A stretch of DNA of 64,000 nt from JAGFIY01 sp964499285 (GCA_964499285.1 CAZCLA010000005.1:58773-122772), one strand, 5' to 3'; positions 33,112-43,379 are shown, counted from the first letter of the stretch. Notes: generated by a model from the sequence alone, not told the origin. Program-made: numbers and translations.

Positions 33112-33972
33112 TTAGTCTCTGAAATATTCAATTCCTTCATAATCAACATATCCTATTTTACCGTTGTATATAACTTCTGCTACACCAAATAAAATTCTAG
33201 ATATACCGTCATATTTTATTTCAGAGATTTCTTCGCCCTTATCATTTATCAGACCATACTTTTCTCCAATTCTTACCGGCGCGATCCCGTGGACAAATTC
33301 TCCTAATCCATCATATTTTAAGTAGGTGATTTCTTCCCCCTTATTATTTATGAATCCCCATTTGCCGTTCAACTGTACTTTTGCAAGATTATTCTCTAAA
33401 GGAAACGCCAGGTCATAAATTAATGGAATAACAAATTCACCAGTTTTATCTATGTAGCCAAACTTTCCACCTTGTTTTACGGGAGCTACTCCCTTAGAAA
33501 AATATCCAGCCCATTCGAACATATTAGGAATTACTATTTCATTTTTTCTGTCGATATAACCTGCAAAATCATCAATGGTAACAGTAGCCAAGCCTTCACT
33601 AAATCTTCCTGCATATTGGTACTGCGGTTCAATTTCAAAATTACCATCAAGATTAATAAATCCAAACAACGAATCTTTGGCGACTGATGCCCAACCTTCA
33701 TTAAAATCACTTGCTTTTGAGAAACGTGGTTCAATAATCATTTTGCCGGTGGTATCGATATAACCTATCTCTTTAGCAATTCGAACTCGTGCCAAACCGT
33801 CACTGAATAACCAGACTTCATCATATTCAGGGGCAATCACCTTAGATGAATCCTCATTTCTATATCCAAATTTTTCTTTTGCACCATCAAAATAAGGCAT
33901 TAATTCTGATTCTTGCGCAATAAGTGTGCTTGAAAAAATTATAAAAAGGCAAACTAACAAATATCTCCGCAT
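33112..33972 (-). CDS. Secreted WG-repeat protein
   Basis: A signal peptide (ending STLIAQ) and about seven WG repeats of about 32-35 residues, each with a core like (F/G)GYID..G..(V)I(P/E)P.Y....F..G.A.V, from FGYRNEDSSKVIAPEYDE to KIGYVDYEGIEYF. WG repeats form beta-rich scaffolds found in many exported bacterial proteins; no enzyme domain is attached. AGGAG precedes ATG 33972. It is 44 nt upstream of the histidine kinase stop side, with separate transcription possible. Confidence 0.85.
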   Translation of the reverse strand: MRRYLLVCLFIIFSSTLIAQESELMPYFDGAKEKFGYRNEDSSKVIAPEYDEVWLFSDGLARVRIAKEIGYIDTTGKMIIEPRFSKASDFNEGWASVAKDSLFGFINLDGNFEIEPQYQYAGRFSEGLATVTIDDFAGYIDRKNEIVIPNMFEWAGYFSKGVAPVKQGGKFGYIDKTGEFVIPLIYDLAFPLENNLAKVQLNGKWGFINNKGEEITYLKYDGLGEFVHGIAPVRIGEKYGLINDKGEEISEIKYDGISRILFGVAEVIYNGKIGYVDYEGIEYFRD

Positions 33973-34016
33973 TATTATCTTCTCCTATTAGCGTTCTTTA
34001 TATGAAGTAAAATATT

Positions 34017-35327
34017 TTATTGATGGTATTGTTTGAGAGGTATTGTAATAGTAAAATGACTCCCCTTATTAACTTCAGATTCTATAAACAACTCACCTCC
34101 GAGTCGTTTTACAAATTCTACACACAAATTTGTTCCCAAACCTGTTCCTTTTTCTTGATCGGTTCCCGGTGTCGTAAAAGTGATGGAACTATCCAAAATC
34201 TTGGAAATGTTTTCTTCTTCTATACCCATTCCGTTATCAATTACTGAGATTTTCATAAATCCATCTTCGGCTACTGCCTTAATATTTATGATTCCATGCG
34301 GATAGGTAAATTTCACAGCATTCGATAACAGATTACGGATGATTAAGAACACGATGTTTTTATCTGAATTTAAGTTTGGCAGATTATCAATTTGATATTC
34401 GAATTTAATTTTTTTCTTTTGTGCGTTCTGCTGCTGCAGCGAAACTGCATCGTCAATTACATCATAGATATTAAATTCTTCCGAAATGAAATCCATATTA
34501 CCGGATTGAAGCCTTGCCCAATCCAGCAATTCTTCAATAAAGGAAAGAACTAACCTAGAAAGATCGTTAACCTTGGTCGCCATCATTTTTACTTCATCGG
34601 GAGTAAGTTCTTCTGAATCTTCTTCAAGTATTTGAGTTAAGCCTAATATGGCATTAAATGGACTTCTTAAATCGTGGGAAAGAATTTCAAAAAATTTATC
34701 CTTGCTTTGATTTTCTTTTTCCAATTTAATACTTCGCTCTTTTAATTTTGTATTTTTTTTAACTAATTCTTCTGTCGTCCTTTCAAGGTGCTCAAACTCA
34801 TTTTGCAGTTCGTTTTCAAATAATGGGATTTGTTCTTTTGCTTCTTTTTCGCGTTCAACAAAATCAAGTGTAAGTAATAGTCTCGGCAAATCCAAAGATA
34901 TTTCCGATGAACCGTGAAGATTTATTACTAAATCTTTTTTACTTGTAAATTTCGGTTTAAGTATCCAACTGTTTGCAGATGACCAAATTCCTGTACTTAT
35001 AAATTCATCTATTGCTGTTTTTAGACTTTTGTTTTGATTATCTTTTTGAAAGAACTCATTCAACTCGCTGCCTATAATGGAATCGTCATGAAGGTCGAAT
35101 AAATTACCTGCCGCATCGTTACAAAAACTGATTTTACCTTTTGAGTCCAAAACGATTACCGGTTCACGAATTAAATTTGCCAAAGTTTCGAACTGAATGT
35201 TATCTTCGGTTTGTCGATATGAGTGATCCGGACTTTGAGGATTTCCTCCCTTCACTTCTGATAAATTATCAAGTAAGGATGAAATTTTCTGTTCGAGATA
35301 CTTTATTGTTTTATCCAGATCACTCAT
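34017..35327 (-). CDS. PAS-domain sensor histidine kinase
   Basis: A 436-residue soluble kinase. A coiled-coil N-terminus is followed by a PAS domain (about 45-160: LIREPVIVLDSKGKISFCND, IIGSELNEFF), a second long coiled coil (165-210), the HisKA helix with H218 in FFEILSHDLRSPFNA, the N box IRNLLSNAVKFT, and G boxes DNGMGIEE and EKGTGLGT. The overall layout is the same as the kinase at 15123-16409, which suggests a lineage-expanded family. No response regulator is adjacent. It lies 25 nt from the Yip1 gene upstream. Confidence 0.9.
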   Translation of the reverse strand: MSDLDKTIKYLEQKISSLLDNLSEVKGGNPQSPDHSYRQTEDNIQFETLANLIREPVIVLDSKGKISFCNDAAGNLFDLHDDSIIGSELNEFFQKDNQNKSLKTAIDEFISTGIWSSANSWILKPKFTSKKDLVINLHGSSEISLDLPRLLLTLDFVEREKEAKEQIPLFENELQNEFEHLERTTEELVKKNTKLKERSIKLEKENQSKDKFFEILSHDLRSPFNAILGLTQILEEDSEELTPDEVKMMATKVNDLSRLVLSFIEELLDWARLQSGNMDFISEEFNIYDVIDDAVSLQQQNAQKKKIKFEYQIDNLPNLNSDKNIVFLIIRNLLSNAVKFTYPHGIINIKAVAEDGFMKISVIDNGMGIEEENISKILDSSITFTTPGTDQEKGTGLGTNLCVEFVKRLGGELFIESEVNKGSHFTITIPLKQYHQ

Positions 35328-35352
35328 AGAATGCTTTACATTAATTGGTTTT

Positions 35353-35949
35353 TTAATAGTTCAGATTGTAAGCTGCCATTCCGCCAAATGCGATTGCACT
35401 TGTAATCAATCCTATCACTACATATACAACTATGGTAACAATTATTACTACGACAAAATAACCGACATACTTTTCTTGTGGAACATTCTTCAATGCTTTT
35501 AATCCTAAATAGAAAAGATATAACGAATAGATACCGGCAATTAGTGTTAAAAATGAAAGCACGGGAATTATTGAAAATATTCCCCCTATCCATGATGCTG
35601 TGTAAGAGAATGCAACCGCTTTAACTGATGCCACCATATCTTTTGTTCCGCCAAAATTTGGAGCAAGTGCATCAGCAATGAAAGCAACTACGTACACTCC
35701 GACCAAAGATAATATGTACGTAACAACAGCCCAAATTAGACCATCACCAATTGGTACTTTGTAAGATCCAAAAACTGAGGAATGACCAACTAAACTGTAA
35801 CCGATAAAACCTGCTACAGCCGGAATTGCGGCAAGAATAACTACATACTGAGTGAAGATTTGGGAGATTGTCATCGATTCATTCTTGATGACTTCCCATT
35901 CTGATTTTGGAGAAAAAAGAACATTTTTAGCACGTTCGACTAAGTTCAT
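35353..35949 (-). CDS. Yip1-family membrane protein
   Basis: 198 residues, five membrane helices. The N-terminus MNLVERAKNVLFSPKSEWEVIKNES is the typical bacterial Yip1 (PF04893) lead-in before helix 1 (FTQYVVILAAIPAVAGFIGY). Function in bacteria is undefined. AAGGAGGT lies directly before ATG 35949. It is probably co-transcribed with the histidine kinase downstream, so it may carry the membrane part of that signalling pair (inference). Confidence 0.85.
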   Translation of the reverse strand: MNLVERAKNVLFSPKSEWEVIKNESMTISQIFTQYVVILAAIPAVAGFIGYSLVGHSSVFGSYKVPIGDGLIWAVVTYILSLVGVYVVAFIADALAPNFGGTKDMVASVKAVAFSYTASWIGGIFSIIPVLSFLTLIAGIYSLYLFYLGLKALKNVPQEKYVGYFVVVIIVTIVVYVVIGLITSAIAFGGMAAYNLNY

Positions 35950-36350
35950 ATTACCTCCTTGTTTTGTGAATGCAAAAGAGCCCTCATTAATATCTTCTAA
36001 TATACACTAAATCGTAATAATTTGTAATAGTATCATTTTTTCTTTTATTTTCTAAAATAAACGACTATAGTACGGTTTTTTAATATTTTGGAAGAAATTT
36101 TAAGGCAGAATGTCAGAAAAAGTTTAATCGACAATCGAAAATAATTTTTTTTTATCGCCACTTTAACCAGAATAACAAATCCATATTAGCATATGAATAA
36201 GAATAATAAGTCATTTTTATAAATCAGAATTTTCTCTAATAAATTATCTACCTATTTGATTGAACGATAATATTTTTTTGGTTTAGTAAAATTCTAATTT
36301 CACAGTCGCTTAAATCAATTAATATATGTAGAAATAATCTTTGAAACAGT
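35950..36350. other. 401-bp intergenic region
   Basis: Very AT-rich, between the M28 peptidase stop and the Yip1 start, both on the minus strand. It must hold the promoter for Yip1/kinase and the 3' end of the peptidase transcript. I see no open frame with a ribosome site, no strong hairpin and no RNA gene. Confidence 0.5.
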
Positions 36351-37919
36351 TCACTCAAAATTTCTGTCAACTATTAGCCTGTGATCAAGATTAGAAACAT
36401 CGTAGGCAATCTTATAAACCAGGCTGCAGACTTTTAATATTTTTCCAAAATTTATTTTATGAGAATCATCGGTCGAACGATGGTAATCTTCCCGCATATA
36501 ATCATAAAAGAACACTATGGGAATATTTTTCATTGCGTAATGTACGTGATCGCTTCTGTAATAAAGTCTTTGAGGATCATCCGGATCGTTAAAGGAGTAA
36601 TCAAGAAAAAAATTAGAGGTTTCTTGATTAGCTTTACGTACTATCCCATCAAGCTCGGTGCTTAGTTTATCACTTCCTATACAGTGAAGTGTATCTGTAC
36701 TTTCTCTTCCAACCATATCTATATTTATGTTTACAACTATATCCGAAATATTTTCAAAATTAGACGTGAAATACTTTGCACCCAGTAGTCCTTTCTCCTC
36801 AGCACTATGGAATACTACCATTACTGAACGTTTATTTTCTTTTCTTAAAGCAACATTTCGAATAACCTCAAGCATAGTCACAGTGCCAGATCCGTTATCA
36901 TCTGCGCCATTATAAACTTCTCCGCCTCTTATCCCTATGTGATCATAATGAGCTCCAAGTGAAACAATTTCATGTTTTAAATCCGGACTATTTCCTTGAA
37001 CAATTCCCACGACATTTCTTGCGGTTACAACTGAATCTTTTATCACTAAATTAAATTTAATTTGCTTTGAAAGCTCAAATTTTGGAATATCTATATTATT
37101 GGAAATTTTTTCTTCTATTTGAGCAAAGTTCAATTCCTCATTATCAAAAAGCTTATCAGCAAATGTTCTGGAGATAATAATTCCTGGCGGAGATATTTCA
37201 TTTTCTTCAGTTGAATCCGGCAGTTGGTATGAAACGGCATCTGCATTTGACGAAAAATAATCCCAATATCTCTCAATTCTTTCATCTGTGATAAACACGA
37301 CCCCGGCAGCACCATTTTCTTCGGCATTTTTAATTTTTTGATTACGTGATCCAAATCCCTTTGGAAGTTCAATTCCCTCAAAACTAGGATTTTCACTCAG
37401 ATTTTCTCCCGAAAGAATTACGACTACCTTATCTTTGACATCAATTGATTCGTAATCATCTATATTGTGTTCGGGAATTATTAGTCCATAACCGGCAAAG
37501 ACCATTGGATAATTCTTGTTTAATTTTGATTCATCCAATTTAGATCGTCTTGGAATGATAAAATTTTTGCCAAGTGTATCTTTTATACTTTTTCCACCAT
37601 TATCAAAAATATCTAGTGTAGATTTTTTGGAATATCCAAATGTTTTTAATTGAAAATTCTGAAAAAATGTGCCATCATCTCCGAAAGGTGTTACACCATA
37701 CTTTTTTAATTCCGATGCAATGAAAAGAGAGGCTAAGCGTTCTCCCCTGCTGGCAGCTTCTCTTCCTTCCAATAAATCGTCTGCAAGAAATTCCAAATTG
37801 CTTTTTATGTAATCCTCCGAAAAATCAACATTTTGAGCAAACGAAAGCTTTGATACAATTAAAGTTAAAAATAGAAATTTAATAAACATTCGATGAAATG
37901 ATTGTAAATAAGTTCGCAT
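36351..37919 (-). CDS. Secreted M28-family zinc aminopeptidase with PA domain
   Basis: Start ATG 37919 is chosen because AGGA lies 8 nt upstream; it gives MRTYLQSFHRMFIKFLFL and a signal peptide ending SFAQ. A PA-like insert (about 120-215: YPMVFAGYGLIIPE, VVVILSGEN, NAEENGAAGVVFITDE) sits in the peptidase domain. The two-zinc site is complete: GAHYDHIG (His), NGADDNGSG (Asp), HSAEEKGLLG (Glu pair), NIDMVGR (Asp) and DYHRSTDD (His). It is probably a periplasmic or extracellular aminopeptidase. A second M28 enzyme is at 40181. Confidence 0.9.
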   Translation of the reverse strand: MRTYLQSFHRMFIKFLFLTLIVSKLSFAQNVDFSEDYIKSNLEFLADDLLEGREAASRGERLASLFIASELKKYGVTPFGDDGTFFQNFQLKTFGYSKKSTLDIFDNGGKSIKDTLGKNFIIPRRSKLDESKLNKNYPMVFAGYGLIIPEHNIDDYESIDVKDKVVVILSGENLSENPSFEGIELPKGFGSRNQKIKNAEENGAAGVVFITDERIERYWDYFSSNADAVSYQLPDSTEENEISPPGIIISRTFADKLFDNEELNFAQIEEKISNNIDIPKFELSKQIKFNLVIKDSVVTARNVVGIVQGNSPDLKHEIVSLGAHYDHIGIRGGEVYNGADDNGSGTVTMLEVIRNVALRKENKRSVMVVFHSAEEKGLLGAKYFTSNFENISDIVVNINIDMVGRESTDTLHCIGSDKLSTELDGIVRKANQETSNFFLDYSFNDPDDPQRLYYRSDHVHYAMKNIPIVFFYDYMREDYHRSTDDSHKINFGKILKVCSLVYKIAYDVSNLDHRLIVDRNFE

Positions 37920-38036
37920 TATGTTTCCTAAAATTTTTCCGACCAATTTAAGACAAATTATCCATTATTAACAAATTTCTTTTATAATATTTTTTTAACT
38001 TGGAACACAATTTTAAAAATAATTGATTGGAGAAAT

Positions 38037-38789
38037 ATGAACGCGGTTATCAAACTTTTATCTGTACTTTTTGTATTGTCACTCTTTATCAGTGCCTGTG
38101 GAGAAGATTCAAAAGATAAAGCAAGCGAAAACACACACCAAGCAGCCAATAATGTTCATGAATGCAAAGTGGTTGATATTGAACATACACCTGATTACAC
38201 CTACTTGAACGTTGAAGAAAATGAAAACACTTTTTGGATCGCTGTTCCCAGATTAGATATAAAAGAAGGCGAAAATGTCTATTTCAGCCGTTTTATGGAG
38301 ATGAAAAACTTTGAAAGCTCGGCGCTTAATAAAACATTCGAATCAGTATTGTTTGTGGAAGATATCTCCTTTACACCTCATTTAGGAGGGCAAAGCGTGA
38401 TGAGGATGGGTAATCAAAGTGCAGAGACTATGCACGGCAGAAATGTTGTTTCACAAGTAACAAATGTTGAGATCCAAGCATTAAGCGACGGAAAAACAAT
38501 TTCACAAATTTTTGAAAATGGCGTTGAGTTAAAAGGACAAAAAGTAAAAGTGCGCGCAAAAGTCACTAAGTTCAACAAAAGCATTATGGATAGAAATTGG
38601 GTTCACCTTCAAGACGGCACTAATTTCAATGGGAAATACGATTTACTAGCTACAACACTGGATGAAACTCAAGTTGGAACCGTTGTAATTGTGGAAGGAA
38701 CAGTTGATACAGATGTTGATTTCGGCGCAGGATACAAATATGATATTATGCTAAAAGATGCAAAAGTAACAATCGAAACAAATCTATAA
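38037..38789 (+). CDS. Lipoprotein with OB-fold-like domains
   Basis: Lipobox LFISAC (Cys about residue 21), then about 230 residues. The segment KVVDIEHTPDYTYLNVEENENTFWIAVP (residues 45-70) and the C-terminal GQKVKVRAKVTKFNKSIMDRNWVHLQDGT resemble OB folds of the tRNA-anti type found in NrfJ-like periplasmic proteins. No catalytic motif. GGAG precedes ATG. Its stop overlaps the rmuC start by one base, though a functional link to RmuC is not evident. Confidence 0.7.
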   Translation: MNAVIKLLSVLFVLSLFISACGEDSKDKASENTHQAANNVHECKVVDIEHTPDYTYLNVEENENTFWIAVPRLDIKEGENVYFSRFMEMKNFESSALNKTFESVLFVEDISFTPHLGGQSVMRMGNQSAETMHGRNVVSQVTNVEIQALSDGKTISQIFENGVELKGQKVKVRAKVTKFNKSIMDRNWVHLQDGTNFNGKYDLLATTLDETQVGTVVIVEGTVDTDVDFGAGYKYDIMLKDAKVTIETNL

Positions 38790-40072
38790 TGGAATATATT
38801 TTTCTGATAATCGGTTTAATTATTGGAAGCTCCGCTACTTTCCTTTACCTTAAAGGAAAGTATGCTTCCAAAATAAGTTCGCTGGAAGAACGTGCTGCAA
38901 TAATTGACGAAAGCAATAATAAATTAGATGAAGAAGTACGTTCCTTGCGAAATGAAAAAACCGAATTACAATCACGGCTTTCAAGCAATCTTACCGAAAT
39001 AAAAAATCTTCAACACAAGTTATCTGAAGAAAAAGCAGAGATAGAAGAATTAAATACAAGATTCACTAAAGAATTTGAAAATCTTGCGAATAAAATATTT
39101 TCTGAGAACAGTACACGACTTTCCGAATTGAACAAGGAAAAGATATCAAGTGTGCTTAATCCACTTGGAGAGAGAATAAAAGCATTTGAAAGCCGTGTTA
39201 ATGATATTTATTCAAGTGACACGAAGGACAGAGCTGCTTTAAAAGAACAGATTAAAATGCTCAGCGAGCTTAATCAACAGATGAGTAAAGATGCGGATAA
39301 TTTGACAAAAGCACTTAAGGGGGAAAGCAAAACACAAGGAACTTGGGGTGAATTTATTCTCGAAACACTTCTTGATAAGTCGGGATTAGTGAAAGGTGAT
39401 CAGTATAAAATCCAAGAAAGTATAACTCAAGAAGATGGCAGAAGACTTCAGCCTGATGTGGTGGTTTATCTTCCGGAGAATAAAACTTTAATAATCGATT
39501 CTAAAGTATCTCTTAACGCTTATGAAAGATATAATTCCAGCGATGATGATGAAGAAAGAAAAGGTTTTCTTAAACAGCATATTGACTCGATAAGAAATCA
39601 CATAAAAGCATTGGGCGATAAAAACTATCAGAATATTACTAAACTTAACTCCCCCGATTTTGTTTTAATGTTCCTTCCAATTGAACCGGCATTTGCATTA
39701 GCCGTGCAAAACGAAGCAAGCATATTTAATTATGCATTTGAAAGAAATATTGTAATAGTAAGTCCCTCCACCCTTTTTGCAGTACTTAAAACAATTGAAA
39801 GTATATGGCGACAGGAAAAACAGTCAAAATATGCACAAGAAATTGCAGTCCAGAGCGGAAGATTGTATGATAAGTTCGTTAATTTCTTAAATGATTTAGA
39901 ACAAGTCGGTCAACGTTTAGATCAAGCTCAAAGATCTTTTGAAAGCGCAAAACGTAAAATAAGCGCTGGTCAAGGAAATATGATTACCACAGCGGAAAAA
40001 ATCCGTGAGCTCGGCGCTAAAAATGCAAAAACTCTTCCGGATAGCTATGTGGATAAAGCACTTGATGAATAG
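38789..40072 (+). CDS. rmuC: DNA recombination protein RmuC
   Basis: 427 residues: an N-terminal membrane helix (residues 2-20), a long coiled coil (28-180), then the RmuC nuclease-like domain (about 185-370) with GTWGEFILETLLDKSGL, LQPDVVVYLPENKTLIIDSKVSLNAYERY and NSPDFVLMFLPIEPAFA. The D...DxK arrangement (PDVVVYLP...IIDSKVS) fits a restriction-nuclease-like core. RmuC limits recombination at inverted repeats in E. coli. It is membrane-anchored, facing the cytoplasm. Confidence 0.92.
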   Translation: MEYIFLIIGLIIGSSATFLYLKGKYASKISSLEERAAIIDESNNKLDEEVRSLRNEKTELQSRLSSNLTEIKNLQHKLSEEKAEIEELNTRFTKEFENLANKIFSENSTRLSELNKEKISSVLNPLGERIKAFESRVNDIYSSDTKDRAALKEQIKMLSELNQQMSKDADNLTKALKGESKTQGTWGEFILETLLDKSGLVKGDQYKIQESITQEDGRRLQPDVVVYLPENKTLIIDSKVSLNAYERYNSSDDDEERKGFLKQHIDSIRNHIKALGDKNYQNITKLNSPDFVLMFLPIEPAFALAVQNEASIFNYAFERNIVIVSPSTLFAVLKTIESIWRQEKQSKYAQEIAVQSGRLYDKFVNFLNDLEQVGQRLDQAQRSFESAKRKISAGQGNMITTAEKIRELGAKNAKTLPDSYVDKALDE

Positions 40073-40180
40073 CTTTTCAACTAATTCATTTCTCTTACTT
40101 TTATAAAGCATATTAATAATTCTACGTCAATAAATAGTATATTTATTTTAGTACTTTCTGCAAATTGGAGATTATCTACA

Positions 40181-41662
40181 ATGAAAGCTATATTATTATT
40201 GATTTTGAGTTTTGCTATTGGCACAATCACCGCACAAGTTTCTTCTATAGAAGAAGCTGCATCATCTATCAAATCTGAATCACTTATAAATACAGTTAAG
40301 TATCTTTCATCTCCGGAATTAGAAGGAAGATTATCCGGAAGCAGAGGCTATTTTTCTTCAGCTCAATTTATGTCTGATGAATTTAAGACACTTGGATTAT
40401 CTCCCATTAATGAAGAAAATTATTTTCAATCATTCACTATAGAGCTGAATGAAATTATTGCTCCGAGTGAATTAAGTCTAATTGGAATCGATTCGAACAA
40501 GAAATATGAACTTGGAAAGGATTATGTTTATCGGGGTTTTACCGGAGGAGGTAATTTTAGTGCAGAAGTTGTTTTTGTAGGTTACGGACAATCTATGCCA
40601 AAAGCAGGGTATGATGATTACAACGGTGTTGATGTAAAAAATAAATGGGTTATGATGTTTAAATACTCACCAAGTTGGAGGTTAGCGGATACAACTGATT
40701 GGGAAGATACTTCAATTCGTGGGAAAGCGCATACTGCAGTGAAACACGGGGCAAAAGGTGTTTTATTCGTTTCACTACCCAATTCGGAAAATCCGCAAAA
40801 ACTTATTGGTAGTGTTCTTGCCGGAGAAGAAAATCATCTTGAGAACGTTCCGCTTATTCACATAGATATTCCCGTTGCTGATGAAATTCTTGCCGGTTCA
40901 AAGACTAATCTAAGCTTTCTCCAAACAAAAATTGATTCTACAAAAGCACCGCATTCTGTGGAAACGGAGACACATATAAAAACAATAACAAACGCAGTAT
41001 ATAATAAAAGTGCTGAGACAGTAAATGTCGTTGGTCTTCTCGAGGGAAATGATGATAAATTAAAGAATGAATATATTGTCGTCGGTGGACATCTTGATCA
41101 TGTAGGACAGCAAGCAGGCGAGATCTATTTCCCGGGAGCAAACGATAATGCTTCCGGTTCAGCAGGAGTATTGGAATTAGCCCGTGCATTTTCAAAAATT
41201 AAAGATGAGGTGAAACGCTCAATTGTATTTGTTCTATTTGCAAGCGAAGAATCAGGACTTTATGGCGCACAGCACTACGTTGACGATCCTCCCTTTCCTC
41301 TTGAAAATACTGTTGCAATGATCAATATGGACTGCATCGGTTATGGTGACAGCATTAGAGTTGGAAACGGTTTAAGTTCACCAATACTTTATGAAATCGC
41401 TAAACTAAATGATAACCGCTCCACTAAAATGATGGCTGATAACACTTGGAAAGGCGGAGGAGCAGATGCGACACCTTTCCATCGTAAAAGAATTCCTTCG
41501 CTTTACTTTGTTACGACTAATAGTTACGCTCATCTTCATTGGCTCACGGACACTTATGATACGCTAAATCCTGAGTTATTCGAAAGTTTAGTTCGTTTAG
41601 TTTTTTATACGGTGAATGATGTTGCTGCAGGCAATTATGAAAAAGAGGAAGTGATAGATTGA
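40181..41662 (+). CDS. Secreted M28-family zinc peptidase
   Basis: 493 residues with a signal peptide (ending GTITAQ), a PA-type insert (about 125-250: AEVVFVGYGQSMPKAGYDDY, KHGAKGVLFVSLP) and an M28 core with ligands VGGHLDHVG, GANDNASGSAG, FASEESGLYGA, NMDCIGYG and YAHLHWLTDTYD. It differs from the M28 protein at 36351 in the metal-site spacing (GANDN versus GADDN), so the two are distant paralogues. GGAG precedes ATG. It probably digests peptides in the periplasm or outside the cell. Confidence 0.9.
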   Translation: MKAILLLILSFAIGTITAQVSSIEEAASSIKSESLINTVKYLSSPELEGRLSGSRGYFSSAQFMSDEFKTLGLSPINEENYFQSFTIELNEIIAPSELSLIGIDSNKKYELGKDYVYRGFTGGGNFSAEVVFVGYGQSMPKAGYDDYNGVDVKNKWVMMFKYSPSWRLADTTDWEDTSIRGKAHTAVKHGAKGVLFVSLPNSENPQKLIGSVLAGEENHLENVPLIHIDIPVADEILAGSKTNLSFLQTKIDSTKAPHSVETETHIKTITNAVYNKSAETVNVVGLLEGNDDKLKNEYIVVGGHLDHVGQQAGEIYFPGANDNASGSAGVLELARAFSKIKDEVKRSIVFVLFASEESGLYGAQHYVDDPPFPLENTVAMINMDCIGYGDSIRVGNGLSSPILYEIAKLNDNRSTKMMADNTWKGGGADATPFHRKRIPSLYFVTTNSYAHLHWLTDTYDTLNPELFESLVRLVFYTVNDVAAGNYEKEEVID

Positions 41663-41672
41663 TATCACTTCC
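41647..41672. terminator. Hairpin between convergent M28 and phosphoglucose isomerase genes
   Basis: GGAAGTGATA (41647-41656) pairs perfectly with TATCACTTCC (41663-41672) around GATTGA, which contains the M28 stop codon. On the minus strand TCTTTTT follows, so it most likely terminates the isomerase transcript. Confidence 0.6.
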
Positions 41673-41690
41673 CTACTTTCTAGCATAATT

Positions 41691-43379
41691 CTAAAGTGCA
41701 GAGTTCAGTTTATCTAAAGTATCTATAACATTTTTCGTAAAGATCGAAACAACATGTCGTTTTTTATTTATTAAAGATTCTCGATCTCCTAAAGCCTGTG
41801 CAAGTTTAAGCACATTAAATGTAAGTTGTGAATCGATATTCCCAGCATCATCGGGAATATCGACATTCTCCTCATTGATTGAAACTATTTGAAGAAACAA
41901 ACCATTGCCGCTATCACCTTTGTGAAGCTGACCTGTTGAATGAAGAAACCTTGGACCATACCCGAAGGTTGTACTCATTTTGTATTTGGATAATATTTTT
42001 GATCTTAACGGATCAAATAGGATTTGATTATAATTAATCGGATCAACAAATGCCTGAATCGCGAAATAAGGATTGCTTCTATTCTCAACACCTTGTTCTA
42101 TAAGTTGTTTCACACAGTCGAAAGATTTACAGCCATCAATAGAATGAGCAATCTCGGTATTATCATCAATTCTTATCGTATCAGTCATCGATAAATTTCC
42201 AGTTTCACTATAGGCAGCAAGAAATTTGCGTGATTCAGATTTTGCCGATTCAACATCCGGTTGATCGAAAGGCTGAATATTTAATCGCCAGCCGGCAATA
42301 ACCGTAATCATTTCCCAGAAGTAGAATTGTGCACCAAGTAAATAATATTCATCAATGGAAATATCAATGACCGGGAAATTATTTTCGATTAATTTTTTCT
42401 TGAATGAAACATTATTCTCTTCATTGACAACCGAAGTGAATACAAAAAGTCTATCTTCTGAATAGTCCTCGATTTGTGAAATCATTTCAAGATCAACAGG
42501 CAATATTCCTTTCCCAACTTTACCTGTACTTTCCGCAATTAATTGTTCAACCCAAGCACCAAAATATTTTTGATTCCCGGAATTGATAAGCGTTAATTTA
42601 TCAATCTTATTATTCGCCGCTTCTCCTAATAAACAACCGCATTTTACGGCATCAAGGTCTGCTACTTGATAATAATCATTCTTGTAGTTTTGTATAAAGT
42701 TTTCTGCTTCAGTTAAAATTCTTTTTACGTCGATTCCAATCAGAGCCGCTGGAACAATTCCGAATAATGATAATGCTGAATAACGCCCACCGATGTTCGG
42801 ATCATTTAAAAATATCTTACGAAATTTCAAATCTTTTGCAATCTGTTCCAATCCACTTCCCGGATCCGTTATCGCAATAAAATGTTTTCCGGCATAGTCT
42901 CCAATTTCGCTTACACATTTTGTAAAGAAATATTTCATAAATGAAATTGTTTCAACTGTCCCTCCGGATTTTGTTGAAACGACATAAAGCGTTTCTTCCG
43001 GTTTTAAGGTTTGTGAATAATATTTAACTGTATCAGGATCGGTGCTGTCTAACACCGTCAATTTTGGATACCCAGTTTTACTAACGAATATTTTGCCGAA
43101 CACCTCAGGGGCAAGACTAGATCCACCCATCCCCAGGAGAAGAATATTTTTAAATTTATCTTTTATCTCCTCGGAGAAAGCAATAATTGCATCGATTGAT
43201 TTCTTGGTTGTCTCAACCGAATCGAGCCAGCCAAGACGATTCGTAATTTCATCGGGTTTATCACTCCAAACAGTGTAATCCTTTGAAAATATTCTTTCCA
43301 ATACATTCTCATTAGAAAAATCGTTCAGTGCAGTATCAAAAAGTTTGTTCAATCTTCCCGGATATACTTTTACTTTCAT
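41691..43379 (-). CDS. pgi: Glucose-6-phosphate isomerase (TAL-PGI type, stand-alone)
   Basis: About 562 residues. SIS-type phosphosugar motifs are present: ILLLGMGGSSLAPEVFGK, VVSTKSGGTVETISFMKYFF, NIGGRYSALSLFG, and a C-terminal region ending HSTGQLHKGDSGNGLFLQI with the catalytic His/Lys. The sequence resembles the isomerase half of bifunctional transaldolase/PGI proteins more than classical PGI, but no transaldolase domain is attached. It interconverts glucose-6-P and fructose-6-P. ATG 43379 has AAGGA just upstream; the TTG at 43394 places the ribosome site inside the gene. Confidence 0.85.
   Translation of the reverse strand: MKVKVYPGRLNKLFDTALNDFSNENVLERIFSKDYTVWSDKPDEITNRLGWLDSVETTKKSIDAIIAFSEEIKDKFKNILLLGMGGSSLAPEVFGKIFVSKTGYPKLTVLDSTDPDTVKYYSQTLKPEETLYVVSTKSGGTVETISFMKYFFTKCVSEIGDYAGKHFIAITDPGSGLEQIAKDLKFRKIFLNDPNIGGRYSALSLFGIVPAALIGIDVKRILTEAENFIQNYKNDYYQVADLDAVKCGCLLGEAANNKIDKLTLINSGNQKYFGAWVEQLIAESTGKVGKGILPVDLEMISQIEDYSEDRLFVFTSVVNEENNVSFKKKLIENNFPVIDISIDEYYLLGAQFYFWEMITVIAGWRLNIQPFDQPDVESAKSESRKFLAAYSETGNLSMTDTIRIDDNTEIAHSIDGCKSFDCVKQLIEQGVENRSNPYFAIQAFVDPINYNQILFDPLRSKILSKYKMSTTFGYGPRFLHSTGQLHKGDSGNGLFLQIVSINEENVDIPDDAGNIDSQLTFNVLKLAQALGDRESLINKKRHVVSIFTKNVIDTLDKLNSAL

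Noticed and set aside
33112..33972. WG-repeat protein considered as a MORN or Kelch protein
   Set aside because: The repeat core is G-Y-I-D...I-P-x-Y...F..G-x-A, which fits WG repeats, not MORN or Kelch.
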